Below are positions 1 to 7,489 of a stretch of DNA of 7,882 nt, piece after piece. The stretch comes from UBA830 sp036339975 (GTDB lineage Bacteria; Pseudomonadota; Alphaproteobacteria; MPNO01; UBA830), in NCBI GenBank assembly GCA_036339975.1, contig JAYYZV010000113.1, positions 1-7,882 of the forward strand. Reading direction: 5' to 3'. A program made the translations under genes and the position numbers. Each line of letters opens with the position of its first letter. Within the stretch, counting starts at the first letter, position 1. The notes under the pieces are model-generated. The model searched no databases. It was not told the DNA's origin and worked only from the letters and a program-made list of their open reading frames with translations.

Positions 1-84
1 TTGTCATATATTTTTGCGTACGCCCGATGATCCTTTATTGCGTTCTGCGCTATAGGGTATAATTTGCTATCGAGCTAGATTAAA

Positions 85-113
85 TTGGGTGTCTGCACCA
101 CTTTGGCTATAGT
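85..113 (+). promoter_or_regulatory. Candidate sigma70-type promoter of the lipoprotein gene and downstream operon
   Basis: A -35-like TTGGGT (85-90) and a -10-like TATAGT (108-113) are separated by 17 bp. The -10 matches 5 of 6 consensus bases and the -35 matches the first three. This would start transcription near 120, leaving a leader of roughly 75 nt before the first possible start codon at 196. A perfect TATAAT at 58-63 is an alternative or second -10, but its best upstream partner (TTGCGT, 38-43) is only 14 bp away, which is too short for ordinary sigma70 recognition. Assigned by eye only. Confidence 0.4.
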
Positions 114-118
114 CAAAG
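101..118. promoter_or_regulatory. 18-bp near-perfect palindrome over the -10 box, possible operator
   Basis: CTTTGGCTATAGTCAAAG reads almost the same on both strands: eight of nine base pairs are symmetric, and only the G106/T113 pair breaks symmetry. Its centre, CTATAG, contains most of the putative -10 hexamer at 108-113, so a dimeric regulator bound here would block the promoter. The GCTATAG heptamer also occurs at 49-55. The regulator is unknown and no matching known operator was recognised. Confidence 0.35.
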
Positions 119-195
119 ATTTGCAGAGAAAGTAATAAGAATTGTCCAGTGCTTGATTTTTCTTTGGCCTATGAAGGCGCCAGTTTGGAATAAAA

Positions 196-1380
196 ATGGT
201 GTTTATAAACAAGGATATGCTGAGAATGGGTGCTAATATTCGAGTAAACATTGAAGAGTATAAAAGGCGAAAATTAGCAATTGCCGGAGCAATATTTATG
301 GCTGCTGCGCTTCTTTCCGGCTGCTCTTCAGTGCCTGATTGGGCAAACCCGGTACAGTGGTATGAAGGTGTCGCGGAAGCGATTTCTGGTGAAAATCCGA
401 CGGAATCGAGTTCTCTCGGAGACGCTAAAATCCCTCAAACGGCCCCAGGAGCGAACAAGGAATTCCCTAACCTTTCCACCGTCCCGAAGAATCCATCCAA
501 ACTATCTGACAAAGGGCGTAAGCGCCTTGCCAGAAAGCTGGTAGCCGATCGGGAGAATGCGAAATATTCGGAAGAAAAAATCCAACGTCAAAGCAAAGCA
601 TCAATCCCGCCGCCCCCGAAGCCGGCCACTCTGAAGCGAGTGCCTTTGGTTACGCCTGTGCAGCCAGATTCCTCGCCAGAGACTTCTTCCGCGCGAGCCG
701 CGTCGCCGCGACTGTCGGTAACGCCTACCCCATCCTCACCGTCGCGTCTTGGGCCAACGCCACCGTCCCGGAATCCAAGGTTTGCGCCGCCGCCGCCCAA
801 AGCGCGGGCGACGGTCCCACGCGGTGCCGAGGTTCGGTTGCTTGATGCACGTCGCAGCCCCAGCGTCCGATCGATCGCACGTGTTGGGAACCCTGTTTTC
901 GGGCCTCCACCGGCTGACATAGCATCAGCGCTCGGGGCTGGTAGCCAGCCGGCTCTGGCGGGCAGATTTCCGCCGGTCAAACTGACGTCGATCGCCGGTA
1001 CGCCATCCGCTCAGTCGGTAGCGGCCGGTGAACCGGTTGGCGTCATCCGTTTCCGGGCGGGGTCTTCCCAGCTGTCGAGCAGGGATCGACAGGGTTTGCG
1101 CGGAATCGCGCAGTCCTATCGACGACGTGGAGGTGGGATACGGGTTGAAGGCCATGCTAGCAGCCGGACGCGGAACATGGATCCGGTCCGGCATCATCTA
1201 GTGAATTTAAGTGTGTCTCTCAATCGTGCAAATGCCGTTACTCGGGAATTACTCCGGGCGGGGGTGCCCCAGGAAGCAATATTCGTTGCCGCCCTGTCAG
1301 ATTCGCGTCCGATTTATCAAGAAGTAATGCCTACAGGAGATGCGGGAAATCAACGGGTTGAAGTTTATTTCGTCAATTGA
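196..1380 (+). CDS. Outer-membrane lipoprotein with C-terminal OmpA-like domain
   Basis: Probably an envelope lipoprotein that contacts peptidoglycan. A basic stretch (KRRK, residues 23-26) and a hydrophobic core lead to the lipobox LSGC, with lipidated Cys43. Serine at +2 fits outer-membrane sorting. Residues about 130-240 are rich in Pro, Ser, Ala and Arg and look like a disordered spacer. Residues about 283-393 form an OmpA/MotB-like domain, with an IRF..GS start, a VEGH motif (317-320), a RA-x-AV helix (Arg344) and a NQRVEV end. The Asp that normally follows GH and binds diaminopimelate is Ser322, and the loop after it is longer than usual, so binding may differ. The start is uncertain. 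ATG196 has a weak GGA at 187-189; ATG226 has AAGGA at 211-215 and would shorten the unusually long n-region. The 5' third is visibly richer in AT than the proline-rich part. First gene of the cluster, 32 bp before the aminotransferase gene. Confidence 0.85.
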   Translation: MVFINKDMLRMGANIRVNIEEYKRRKLAIAGAIFMAAALLSGCSSVPDWANPVQWYEGVAEAISGENPTESSSLGDAKIPQTAPGANKEFPNLSTVPKNPSKLSDKGRKRLARKLVADRENAKYSEEKIQRQSKASIPPPPKPATLKRVPLVTPVQPDSSPETSSARAASPRLSVTPTPSSPSRLGPTPPSRNPRFAPPPPKARATVPRGAEVRLLDARRSPSVRSIARVGNPVFGPPPADIASALGAGSQPALAGRFPPVKLTSIAGTPSAQSVAAGEPVGVIRFRAGSSQLSSRDRQGLRGIAQSYRRRGGGIRVEGHASSRTRNMDPVRHHLVNLSVSLNRANAVTRELLRAGVPQEAIFVAALSDSRPIYQEVMPTGDAGNQRVEVYFVN

Positions 1381-1412
1381 CCGATAAGTAACCAGATCGT
1401 GGGGCAGCCCGG

Positions 1413-2633
1413 ATGGATAAAACATTCCACCGCATAAAGCGGTTGCCGCCCTACGTATTCACCGAGGTGAACGCGATGAAAGAAAACGCGCGGGCAGCCG
1501 GTGCAGATGTGATCGATTTCGGGATGGGAAACCCGGACACGCCGACGCCGCAGCATGTGGTTGATAAACTCGTAGAAACCGTTGCCGATCCCCGCACTCA
1601 TCGTTACTCGACCTCTCGCGGCATCCCAGGTCTGCGGCGCGCCAACGCAGACTATTATGAACGCAGGTTTGGTGTAGATGTTGATCCAGAGACTGAGACG
1701 ATTGTTACGCTGGGCTCCAAGGAGGGATTTGCCAATCTCGCGCAGGCGGTCTCAGCGCCGGGTGACGTCATTCTCGTTCCCAATCCGAGTTATCCAATCC
1801 ATGCCTATGGCTTTATTATAGCTGGATCCGCCCTGCGTCATGTGCCGGTTGGCTCGGAGATGGGTTTTATGTCTGAGCTGGAACGTGCGGTTCAATACAG
1901 CGTCCCGCCGCCCCTCGCATTGGTATTGAATTTTCCGGCTAATCCCACTGCGATGGTTGTTGATCTAGAATTCTACGAGCGGGTTGTGGCGTTCTGTCGG
2001 AAGCACGACATCATCATTATTTCTGATCTCGCCTATGGTGAGATATACTTCTCCGACAATCCGCCGCCTTCAATCCTTCAGGTCCCAGGTGCACGCGATA
2101 TCGCGGTCGAGTTTACGTCTTTAAGTAAAACATATTCCATGCCAGGCTGGCGGATGGGTTTTGCGACTGGGAACGCAAAGATAATAGCTGCGCTCGCACG
2201 CATAAAATCTTATTTGGATTATGGTGCGTTTACTCCCATACAGGTTGCTGCGACTGCGGCTATGAACGGTCCACAGGATTGCGTCGATGAGGTCCGAAAT
2301 ATCTATCGACGCCGCCGCGACGTTATGGTTGACGCCTTCGGTAAGGCGGGTTGGAAGGTGCCGCCGCCGGCTGCGACCATGTTTGCTTGGGCTCCTATCC
2401 CGGAACCGTTCGTTCAACTCGGGTCTTTGGAATTTTCTAAATTGCTGCTGGCGGAAGCGCAGGTTGCGGTATCTCCTGGGCTCGGTTTTGGAGAGTACGG
2501 TGACGGGTTCGTGCGGATAAGCCTCGTTGAAAATCGTCAGCGGATACGCCAAGCAGCACGTAACTTAAAACAGTTTTTCTCTAAAACAGACGAAATTTTG
2601 GAGCGCGCGGAAATCCGCGCTGCCGCATCCTGA
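1413..2633 (+). CDS. alaC: AlaC-type PLP aminotransferase (alanine transaminase; often labelled LL-diaminopimelate aminotransferase)
   Basis: Cytosolic fold-type I aminotransferase, 406 aa, close to the roughly 410 aa of E. coli AlaC. From memory it resembles AlaC over its whole length (RLPPYVF near the N-terminus, HRYSTSRGIP at 63-72, VPNPSYPIH at 122-130, ARIKSY at 262-267). Visible PLP-site residues are Asn177 (NFPANPTA), Asp205 and Tyr208 (SDLAY), Schiff-base Lys239 in SLSK, and Arg247 in GWRMGF. Arg368 should bind the substrate carboxylate. The likely reaction is pyruvate + glutamate giving alanine + 2-oxoglutarate. Databases often call such proteins LL-diaminopimelate aminotransferase; the AlaC-like sequence argues against that, but substrate is not proven here. 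ATG1413 is preceded by GTGGGG (1399-1404) at suitable spacing. Its TGA overlaps the hom start codon by one base. Confidence 0.88.
   Translation: MDKTFHRIKRLPPYVFTEVNAMKENARAAGADVIDFGMGNPDTPTPQHVVDKLVETVADPRTHRYSTSRGIPGLRRANADYYERRFGVDVDPETETIVTLGSKEGFANLAQAVSAPGDVILVPNPSYPIHAYGFIIAGSALRHVPVGSEMGFMSELERAVQYSVPPPLALVLNFPANPTAMVVDLEFYERVVAFCRKHDIIIISDLAYGEIYFSDNPPPSILQVPGARDIAVEFTSLSKTYSMPGWRMGFATGNAKIIAALARIKSYLDYGAFTPIQVAATAAMNGPQDCVDEVRNIYRRRRDVMVDAFGKAGWKVPPPAATMFAWAPIPEPFVQLGSLEFSKLLLAEAQVAVSPGLGFGEYGDGFVRISLVENRQRIRQAARNLKQFFSKTDEILERAEIRAAAS
2605..2620 (+). promoter_or_regulatory. GC hairpin in place of the hom ribosome binding site
   Basis: GCGCGG (2605-2610) and CCGCGC (2615-2620) form a perfect 6-bp all-GC stem with an AAAT loop, inside the last codons of alaC. 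It ends 12 nt before the hom ATG at 2633. The 12 bases between them contain no purine-rich Shine-Dalgarno sequence. With the TGATG stop/start overlap, this suggests hom is translated by ribosomes finishing alaC, which would also melt the stem. The structure is read from the sequence; the coupling is inferred. Confidence 0.45.
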
Positions 2634-3922
2634 TGGCGCCCCTTCGTGTCGCGATCGCAGGTTTAGGGACCGTCGGTGCAGCGGTGGCAAATATCCTCAT
2701 ATCACAAAAAGATTTGATCTCGGCCCGGTGTGGGCGTGAGATCAAGCTTGTCGCTGTTTCAGCGCAGGATCGTTCTCGAGACAGGGGCTTAGATCTCTCG
2801 GAGTCGGAATGGTACGCCGATGCTGCGGAAATGGCGACCAGAGCCAACGCGGATGTCGTTGTAGAACTAATTGGCGGCGCCGATGGGATTGCCAGAGAGG
2901 TTTGCTCAAATGCCATCGCCGGGGGCCGACATGTGATTACCGCTAACAAAGCGATGCTGGCAATGCACGGCACAATGTTGGCGCGGGCGGCCGAGAAGGC
3001 CAATGTGGCACTTGGATATGAGGCTTCGGTTGCCGGCGGTATACCGGTGATCAAGGCATTGCGTGAGGGATTTGCGGGCAATCGGGTTTCCAGCATCCAC
3101 GGTATTCTGAATGGCACCTGCAATTATATCCTGACTACGATGCGCGAAACTGGGCGCAATTTCGATGACGTGCTTTCGGAAGCTCAAAAATTAGGCTATG
3201 CGGAGGCTGATCCGACCCTCGATGTCGATGGTATCGACGCCGCTCATAAAATTGCTTTACTGGCGAGCGTAGCCTTTGGAACCGAAGTCGATTTCGGTTC
3301 CGTTCACGTAGAAGGAATCCGCCATATTACCGCCGATGATATTGAATTTGCGGATGAATTAGGCTTCCGGATCAAGTTGCTGGGAATCGCTGACTACACG
3401 GAATGCGGAATAGGACAACGGGTTTATCCCTGCATGGTACCGCTGGACGCGCCTCTCGCCCACGTTGAAGGCGTTTTCAATGCAGTTGTTGCAGATTGTG
3501 ACGCCGTTGGAACCAGCGTTCTGCAGGGTAGGGGCGCCGGCGCTGGCCCTACGGCTTCCGCCGTGATTTCCGATGTTGTGGACGTCGCGCGTGGGTCGAT
3601 ACTACCTGTGTTTTCCGTTCCGGCTTCGAGACTAGAAATAGCAAAAACGGTGTCTCTCGATACCCGAAAGGGAGCGTATTACGTCCGTTTGACGGTTCTT
3701 GATCGCCCCGGCGTAATCGCGGATGTTTCAGCTGTCCTAAAGGACGAAGAGGTTTCTGTAGAAGCGTTGCTGCAGCGCGGGAGGTCGGAAGAGGGTGCGG
3801 TTCCTGTGGTGTTGACTTTGCATGAAACGGTTGAGCACAAAATGCAGCGGGCGCTGACACGCATTACCGAGCTAGAGACGGTGGTGGAGCCACCTTGTAT
3901 GATTAGAATAGAACACCTGTAA
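2633..3922 (+). CDS. hom: Homoserine dehydrogenase with C-terminal ACT domain
   Basis: Converts L-aspartate 4-semialdehyde to L-homoserine with NAD(P)H, the branch step toward threonine and methionine; cytosolic. At 429 aa it is the usual length for the monofunctional bacterial enzyme, with no aspartokinase fusion. Residues 5-20 hold the Rossmann motif GLGTVG (10-15). ITANKAM contains Lys106, and LNGTCNYIL lies at 159-167. Residues 184-206 fit the family signature, with Gly188, Asp193-Pro194, Asp197, Gly200 and the catalytic pair Asp202 and Lys206. GAGAGPTASA (301-310) closes the catalytic region. Residues about 349-425 form an ACT domain (VLDRPGVIADVSAVL), the usual site of feedback control, commonly by threonine in this family. 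The start is the ATG in TGATG, sharing one base with the alaC stop and lacking its own Shine-Dalgarno, so translation is probably coupled to alaC. Confidence 0.95.
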   Translation: MAPLRVAIAGLGTVGAAVANILISQKDLISARCGREIKLVAVSAQDRSRDRGLDLSESEWYADAAEMATRANADVVVELIGGADGIAREVCSNAIAGGRHVITANKAMLAMHGTMLARAAEKANVALGYEASVAGGIPVIKALREGFAGNRVSSIHGILNGTCNYILTTMRETGRNFDDVLSEAQKLGYAEADPTLDVDGIDAAHKIALLASVAFGTEVDFGSVHVEGIRHITADDIEFADELGFRIKLLGIADYTECGIGQRVYPCMVPLDAPLAHVEGVFNAVVADCDAVGTSVLQGRGAGAGPTASAVISDVVDVARGSILPVFSVPASRLEIAKTVSLDTRKGAYYVRLTVLDRPGVIADVSAVLKDEEVSVEALLQRGRSEEGAVPVVLTLHETVEHKMQRALTRITELETVVEPPCMIRIEHL

Positions 3923-3928
3923 AAAAAG

Positions 3929-3942
3929 CTGCCGAAAGGCGG
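3929..3942 (+). promoter_or_regulatory. Small GNRA-loop hairpin between hom and glpX
   Basis: CTGCC-GAAA-GGCGG forms a 5-bp stem (one U-G wobble) capped by a GAAA tetraloop, 7 nt after the hom stop and about 10 nt before the glpX Shine-Dalgarno AGGGAG (3953-3958). No T-tract follows, so it is not an intrinsic terminator. It could stabilise a processed mRNA end, or be chance. Confidence 0.25.
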
Positions 3943-3966
3943 AATGTACTCAAGGGAGAAGGATTG

Positions 3967-4956
3967 ATGGCTAATTCCGGCACGATGGACCGTAATCTGG
4001 CGCTTGAGGTGGTTCGTGTGACCGAGGCGGCGGCTCTGGCGGCTTCTCTCCAAATGGGGCGCGGTGACGAGCGGATGGCCGATCAGGTTGCCGTCGACGC
4101 TATGCGTAATGCGCTGAACAGTCTCGATATTGCGGGGACTGTGGTTATCGGCGAAGGCGAGCGAGACGAGGCACCAATGCTTTATATTGGTGAAGAGGTT
4201 GGCACTGGAAAAGGTCCAAAAATCGATATCGCGTTGGATCCCCTAGAAGGCACCACGATCACGGCTAAGGGGCTGACTAATTCGTTGGCCGTTATCGCAA
4301 TGGCGGAACATGAAGGGTTCCTAAATTCGCCCGACGTCTATATGGATAAAATTGCCGTTGGTGGCGGATTGCCGGAGGGAATTGTGGATATTGACAACGA
4401 GCCCGCCGACAATTTGACGAGTCTTGCCAAGGCAAAGGGGGTCGATGTCAAGGATGTCGTCGCCTGTATTCTTGATCGTCCTCGACATGAAGAGTTGATC
4501 AAGAAAGTCCGCGATGCCGGCGCCCGGATCATGCTGATTACCGACGGAGACGTTTCCGGTGTCATGGCGACGTCGGAGGAAGCAAGTGGGGTCGATATTT
4601 ATCTTGGCAGTGGTGGTGCCCCCGAAGGTGTGTTGGCGGCAGCTGCACTCCGCTGCATCGGTGGACAGATGCAGGGCCGGCTGATATTTCGCAATGACGA
4701 TGAACGAGGGCGTGCCGAACGCTTTGGCATTACCGATTTTGATCGTAAATACGACCTGCTCGACCTCGCCAGAGGTGACGTAATGTTTGCGGCAACCGGA
4801 GTGACCAATGGGACTATGCTTAATGGCGTTCGGCGATTTGCGGGCGGTGCGAATACCCATTCTTTGGTGATGCGGTCCAAAACCGGCACAGTCCGTTATA
4901 TCGAGGCCGAACATAATTTTGAACGCAAGACTGGTTTCGGTTCGTCCGATAATTGA
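3967..4956 (+). CDS. glpX: Class II fructose-1,6-bisphosphatase GlpX
   Basis: Hydrolyses fructose 1,6-bisphosphate to fructose 6-phosphate with a divalent metal, typically Mn2+, in gluconeogenesis; some family members also cleave sedoheptulose 1,7-bisphosphate. At 329 aa it has the family length. Residues matching the E. coli metal and catalytic positions are Asp39, Glu63 (IGEGERDEAPML), Asp91 and Glu94 (DPLEGT), Thr96 and Glu220 (GGAPEG). ITDGDVSG (191-198) is the other recognisable motif. The TTG at 3964 is in frame, but ATG3967 is the better start: it has AGGGAG at 3953-3958 with 8 nt spacing, and the N-terminus then aligns with the family. The gene lies 44 bp after hom and 12 bp before recJ, whose Shine-Dalgarno overlaps the glpX stop. 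No lesion seen. Confidence 0.95.
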   Translation: MANSGTMDRNLALEVVRVTEAAALAASLQMGRGDERMADQVAVDAMRNALNSLDIAGTVVIGEGERDEAPMLYIGEEVGTGKGPKIDIALDPLEGTTITAKGLTNSLAVIAMAEHEGFLNSPDVYMDKIAVGGGLPEGIVDIDNEPADNLTSLAKAKGVDVKDVVACILDRPRHEELIKKVRDAGARIMLITDGDVSGVMATSEEASGVDIYLGSGGAPEGVLAAAALRCIGGQMQGRLIFRNDDERGRAERFGITDFDRKYDLLDLARGDVMFAATGVTNGTMLNGVRRFAGGANTHSLVMRSKTGTVRYIEAEHNFERKTGFGSSDN

Positions 4957-4968
4957 AGGCTAACTGTT

Positions 4969-6762
4969 ATGGATGGCGATAGTCAGAGGTTGCCCGCCTT
5001 TCTCAACGTTGAGAGATCGCTTGGCGGCAAGCGTTGGCGCCCACGCCTTACGGAAGAACGTAGAGGTGTTGCTATCGCGCAGAAACTTGGTGTTCCGGAC
5101 ATACTTGGCCGGGTGCTGGCCGCGCGTGGCGTTGGTATAGACGAGGCGGAAGCTTTCCTTGACCCGAAATTGAGAGACCTCCTGCCAGATCCGTCCCATC
5201 TGCTTGATATGGACATAGCCGTGACACGTATCGTCGAGGCAATAAATGCGGGTGAGAAAATTGGTGTTTTTGCAGATTATGATGTCGATGGTGCTTGTTC
5301 AGCGTCTCTGCTTGTCCGGTTCTTTGCAGCGCTTGGCCGGGAGCTTCTTGTTTACGTGCCTGACCGGATTGTGGAAGGATACGGGCCAAATACTCCAGCG
5401 CTTCTAAGGCTAATGGACCAGGGTGTCTCGCTGGTTATCACCGTCGACTGCGGCACCACAGCCTTCGTTCCTTTAAAGGAAGCGGCGGACGCAGGGCTCG
5501 ACGTTGTTGTTATCGACCATCATGTAGCTGAACCAACTCTGCCGGAGGCTGTGGCTGTGGTGAACCCCAATCGGTTGGATGAAACCAGTCCCGTGGGACA
5601 ACTTTGTGCGGCAGGTATGGCCTTTATGTTAATTATTGCTATCAACCGAGCGCTGCGTGACGCCGGTTGGTATGGTCATGGTCACGGCGAGCCCAATCTA
5701 ATGAATATGCTGGACCTTGTGGCGCTTGCTACGGTGGCTGATGTAGTGCCGCTAACTGGTGTCAACCGTGCGTTAGTGCGGCAAGGTCTGACGGTGATGG
5801 CGCGGCGGGATAATGCTGGCATTGCCGCACTAGCGGATGTTTCACGACTGGAGGAGATACCTGAGGCTTGGCACCTCGGATTCATGCTTGGGCCACGTGT
5901 CAACGCCGGGGGGCGCGTCGGAGAGGCTGGCCTCGGAGTGAAGCTGCTGACCACGATGGACATAGACGAGGCAACTGTTATCGCTACGCGCTTGGATCAG
6001 TACAATGCCGAGCGGCGCGAGATCGAAGCAGCGGTCCTAGAGGGCGCGACGGCACAGGCTGAGCACCAGGTGGAGGCGGGCGCACCTTTAATATTTACGT
6101 CCTCTGACGGCTGGCATCCAGGCGTTATTGGGATTGTTGCCGGAAGACTCAAGGAAGCGTTCAATCGGCCGGCCTGTGCGGTTTCTATCCAAAACGGACT
6201 GTGTAAGGGATCGGGGAGATCCGTCCGCGGCGTAGACCTAGGTTCTGCGGTCATTGCTGCGCACCAAGCGGGTCATCTGGTCAACGGGGGCGGTCATGCG
6301 ATGGCGGCGGGATTTACCGTTGAGGCTGAGCGTCTGGCTGACTTTCGACAGTTTTTGACAGACCATATACAGAACCAGCTCGCCGGCGCCGTCCTGTTGC
6401 CCGATATCGGTATCGACGGCACATTAAGTCCCGAGGGCGCAACAGTGGAATTTATCGATACGCTGAGCGATGCCGGGCCATTCGGTGCTAACAACCCGCG
6501 TCCCCGTTTTGTGCTTTCCGGGGTCAGGTCAATTAACGCACGGGTTGTCGGGACGGATCACGTAAGCTGTTTTCTCGCGGCGCTTGAGGGCGGTCCGAGG
6601 TTGAAGTCGATCGCTTTTCGCACCGCCGGTAGTCCCGTAGGGGACGCGCTTCTGAACGCTCGCGGGGAGGCTTTGCACGTTGCGGGTCATCTTAACATCG
6701 ATACCTGGCAGGGTGACCGAAAGCCACAGATGATTATAGAGGATGTCGCTCGCGCGGGCTGA
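4969..6762 (+). CDS. recJ: Single-stranded-DNA-specific 5'-3' exonuclease RecJ
   Basis: Degrades single-stranded DNA from the 5' end in RecF-pathway recombination, mismatch repair and fork processing. At 597 aa it has the usual RecJ length and all DHH motifs: DYDVDG with Asp103 and Asp105, Asp160 in DCGTT, Asp183-His184-His185 in VIDHH, and Asp258 in ATVADVVPL. These match the metal-binding positions of characterised RecJ enzymes. GPRVNAGGR lies at 308-316. The DHHA1 part follows, with GWHPGVIGIVAGRL (381-394), GSGRS (414-418) and GGHAMAAGF (441-449). GPFGANNPRPRF (503-514) starts the C-terminal OB-fold-like region. The ATG4969 start is supported by GAAGG (4955-4959), which overlaps the glpX stop, with 9 nt spacing. 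The short gap indicates co-transcription with glpX. Intact. Confidence 0.96.
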   Translation: MDGDSQRLPAFLNVERSLGGKRWRPRLTEERRGVAIAQKLGVPDILGRVLAARGVGIDEAEAFLDPKLRDLLPDPSHLLDMDIAVTRIVEAINAGEKIGVFADYDVDGACSASLLVRFFAALGRELLVYVPDRIVEGYGPNTPALLRLMDQGVSLVITVDCGTTAFVPLKEAADAGLDVVVIDHHVAEPTLPEAVAVVNPNRLDETSPVGQLCAAGMAFMLIIAINRALRDAGWYGHGHGEPNLMNMLDLVALATVADVVPLTGVNRALVRQGLTVMARRDNAGIAALADVSRLEEIPEAWHLGFMLGPRVNAGGRVGEAGLGVKLLTTMDIDEATVIATRLDQYNAERREIEAAVLEGATAQAEHQVEAGAPLIFTSSDGWHPGVIGIVAGRLKEAFNRPACAVSIQNGLCKGSGRSVRGVDLGSAVIAAHQAGHLVNGGGHAMAAGFTVEAERLADFRQFLTDHIQNQLAGAVLLPDIGIDGTLSPEGATVEFIDTLSDAGPFGANNPRPRFVLSGVRSINARVVGTDHVSCFLAALEGGPRLKSIAFRTAGSPVGDALLNARGEALHVAGHLNIDTWQGDRKPQMIIEDVARAG

Positions 6763-6840
6763 AACGGTTTTGACTCGGCCACTTCATGATATATTGGGTC
6801 TGGAAGGGAAAAACCGCGTCGGGCGGGAGGCAGGTTCGAG

Positions 6841-7467
6841 TTGGGGAAGTACGGACAGAGCATTGTAGTGGACAGGCGAAGATACAGCGCGCAGAGACGT
6901 TTGATGCGGCTGTTGAGATATAGGCTAGTCATCCCGTTGATCCGAGCTGGCGGAAAGCCGGAAAATACAGCGCGCGCCGTCGCTGTGGGGTTATTTTATG
7001 CATTCACACCCACCTTTGGGATTCAGATGTTGCTGACATTAGTGCATTGGTACATCTCGCGCAGTTTTTTCAAAAAGGATTTTAATGTCATCGTCGCAAT
7101 GGCGTGGACGTGGGTGACCAATCTGGTAACTGTTCCGGTCTGTTATTACGCGTTCTTTTTAACCGGTCAGATTGGTCTCGGGAGATGGCATGACCTTACT
7201 GGCTTCGAGAGTTTCCAGAATTTCTGGAAAACGGCCATGGGCCAAACCGGCGCAGACCCAACCAGCTTACAGGCATGGGAGACGTACTTTTCGATCATTG
7301 TCGAAGGCTGGGGACTGGCGATTTTGGTTGGTTCGATTCCCTATGCGGTTATCGGTTATTTGGTCGGCTATCATTGGACGCTCCGCGTAGCGATGCGATG
7401 GCGAACCGCAAAACTTGCCAAAAGAGCGGCTCGTGCGAACACCCGTCAGCCGGATAATCCCGCCTGA
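6841..7467 (+). CDS. DUF2062 family membrane protein
   Basis: Small inner-membrane protein of unknown function, 208 aa from the TTG start. The family is recognised by the GLFYAFTPTFGIQ segment (residues 50-62) and a following TNLVTVPVCYYAF segment (93-105). Hydrophobic stretches lie at about 44-70, 82-110 and 150-178, giving perhaps three to four membrane passes or re-entrant helices. The N-terminus and the C-terminal tail (186-203) are rich in Arg and Lys and probably cytoplasmic. The start is uncertain. TTG6841 has GGGAGG at 6825-6830 with 10 nt spacing; ATG6904 (residue 22) would begin just before the conserved part but has only a weak upstream purine stretch; GTG6868 has none. It lies 78 bp after recJ. 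The family is often found beside unrelated housekeeping genes, so context does not reveal its role. Confidence 0.75.
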   Translation: MGKYGQSIVVDRRRYSAQRRLMRLLRYRLVIPLIRAGGKPENTARAVAVGLFYAFTPTFGIQMLLTLVHWYISRSFFKKDFNVIVAMAWTWVTNLVTVPVCYYAFFLTGQIGLGRWHDLTGFESFQNFWKTAMGQTGADPTSLQAWETYFSIIVEGWGLAILVGSIPYAVIGYLVGYHWTLRVAMRWRTAKLAKRAARANTRQPDNPA

Positions 7468-7489
7468 CAGCTAATGGGCCATGGTGTAA

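Noticed and set aside
88..99. GGTG-TCTG-CACC inverted repeat in the leader as a terminator or operator
   Set aside because: Only four base pairs, no T-tract, and it lies between the putative -35 and -10; likely chance beside the stronger palindrome at 101-118.
588..980. 130-codon minus-strand frame opposite the proline-rich part of the lipoprotein gene
   Set aside because: Its Gly/Arg/Ala-rich product is simply the complement of Pro/Ser/Ala-rich GC-heavy codons; no start signal or domain seen.
4321..4914. Long minus-strand open frame (197 codons) opposite glpX
   Set aside because: It lies wholly within a clearly identified glpX, has no recognisable domain, and is rich in His, Cys and Arg as expected for an antisense shadow. 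The 180-codon frame at 2581-3123 opposite hom is rejected for the same reason.
6770..6795. TTGACT and TATATT between recJ and the DUF2062 gene as a promoter
   Set aside because: Both hexamers are good, but they are only 14 bp apart, too short for ordinary sigma70 use, so not listed as a feature. A weaker alternative pairing cannot be excluded.
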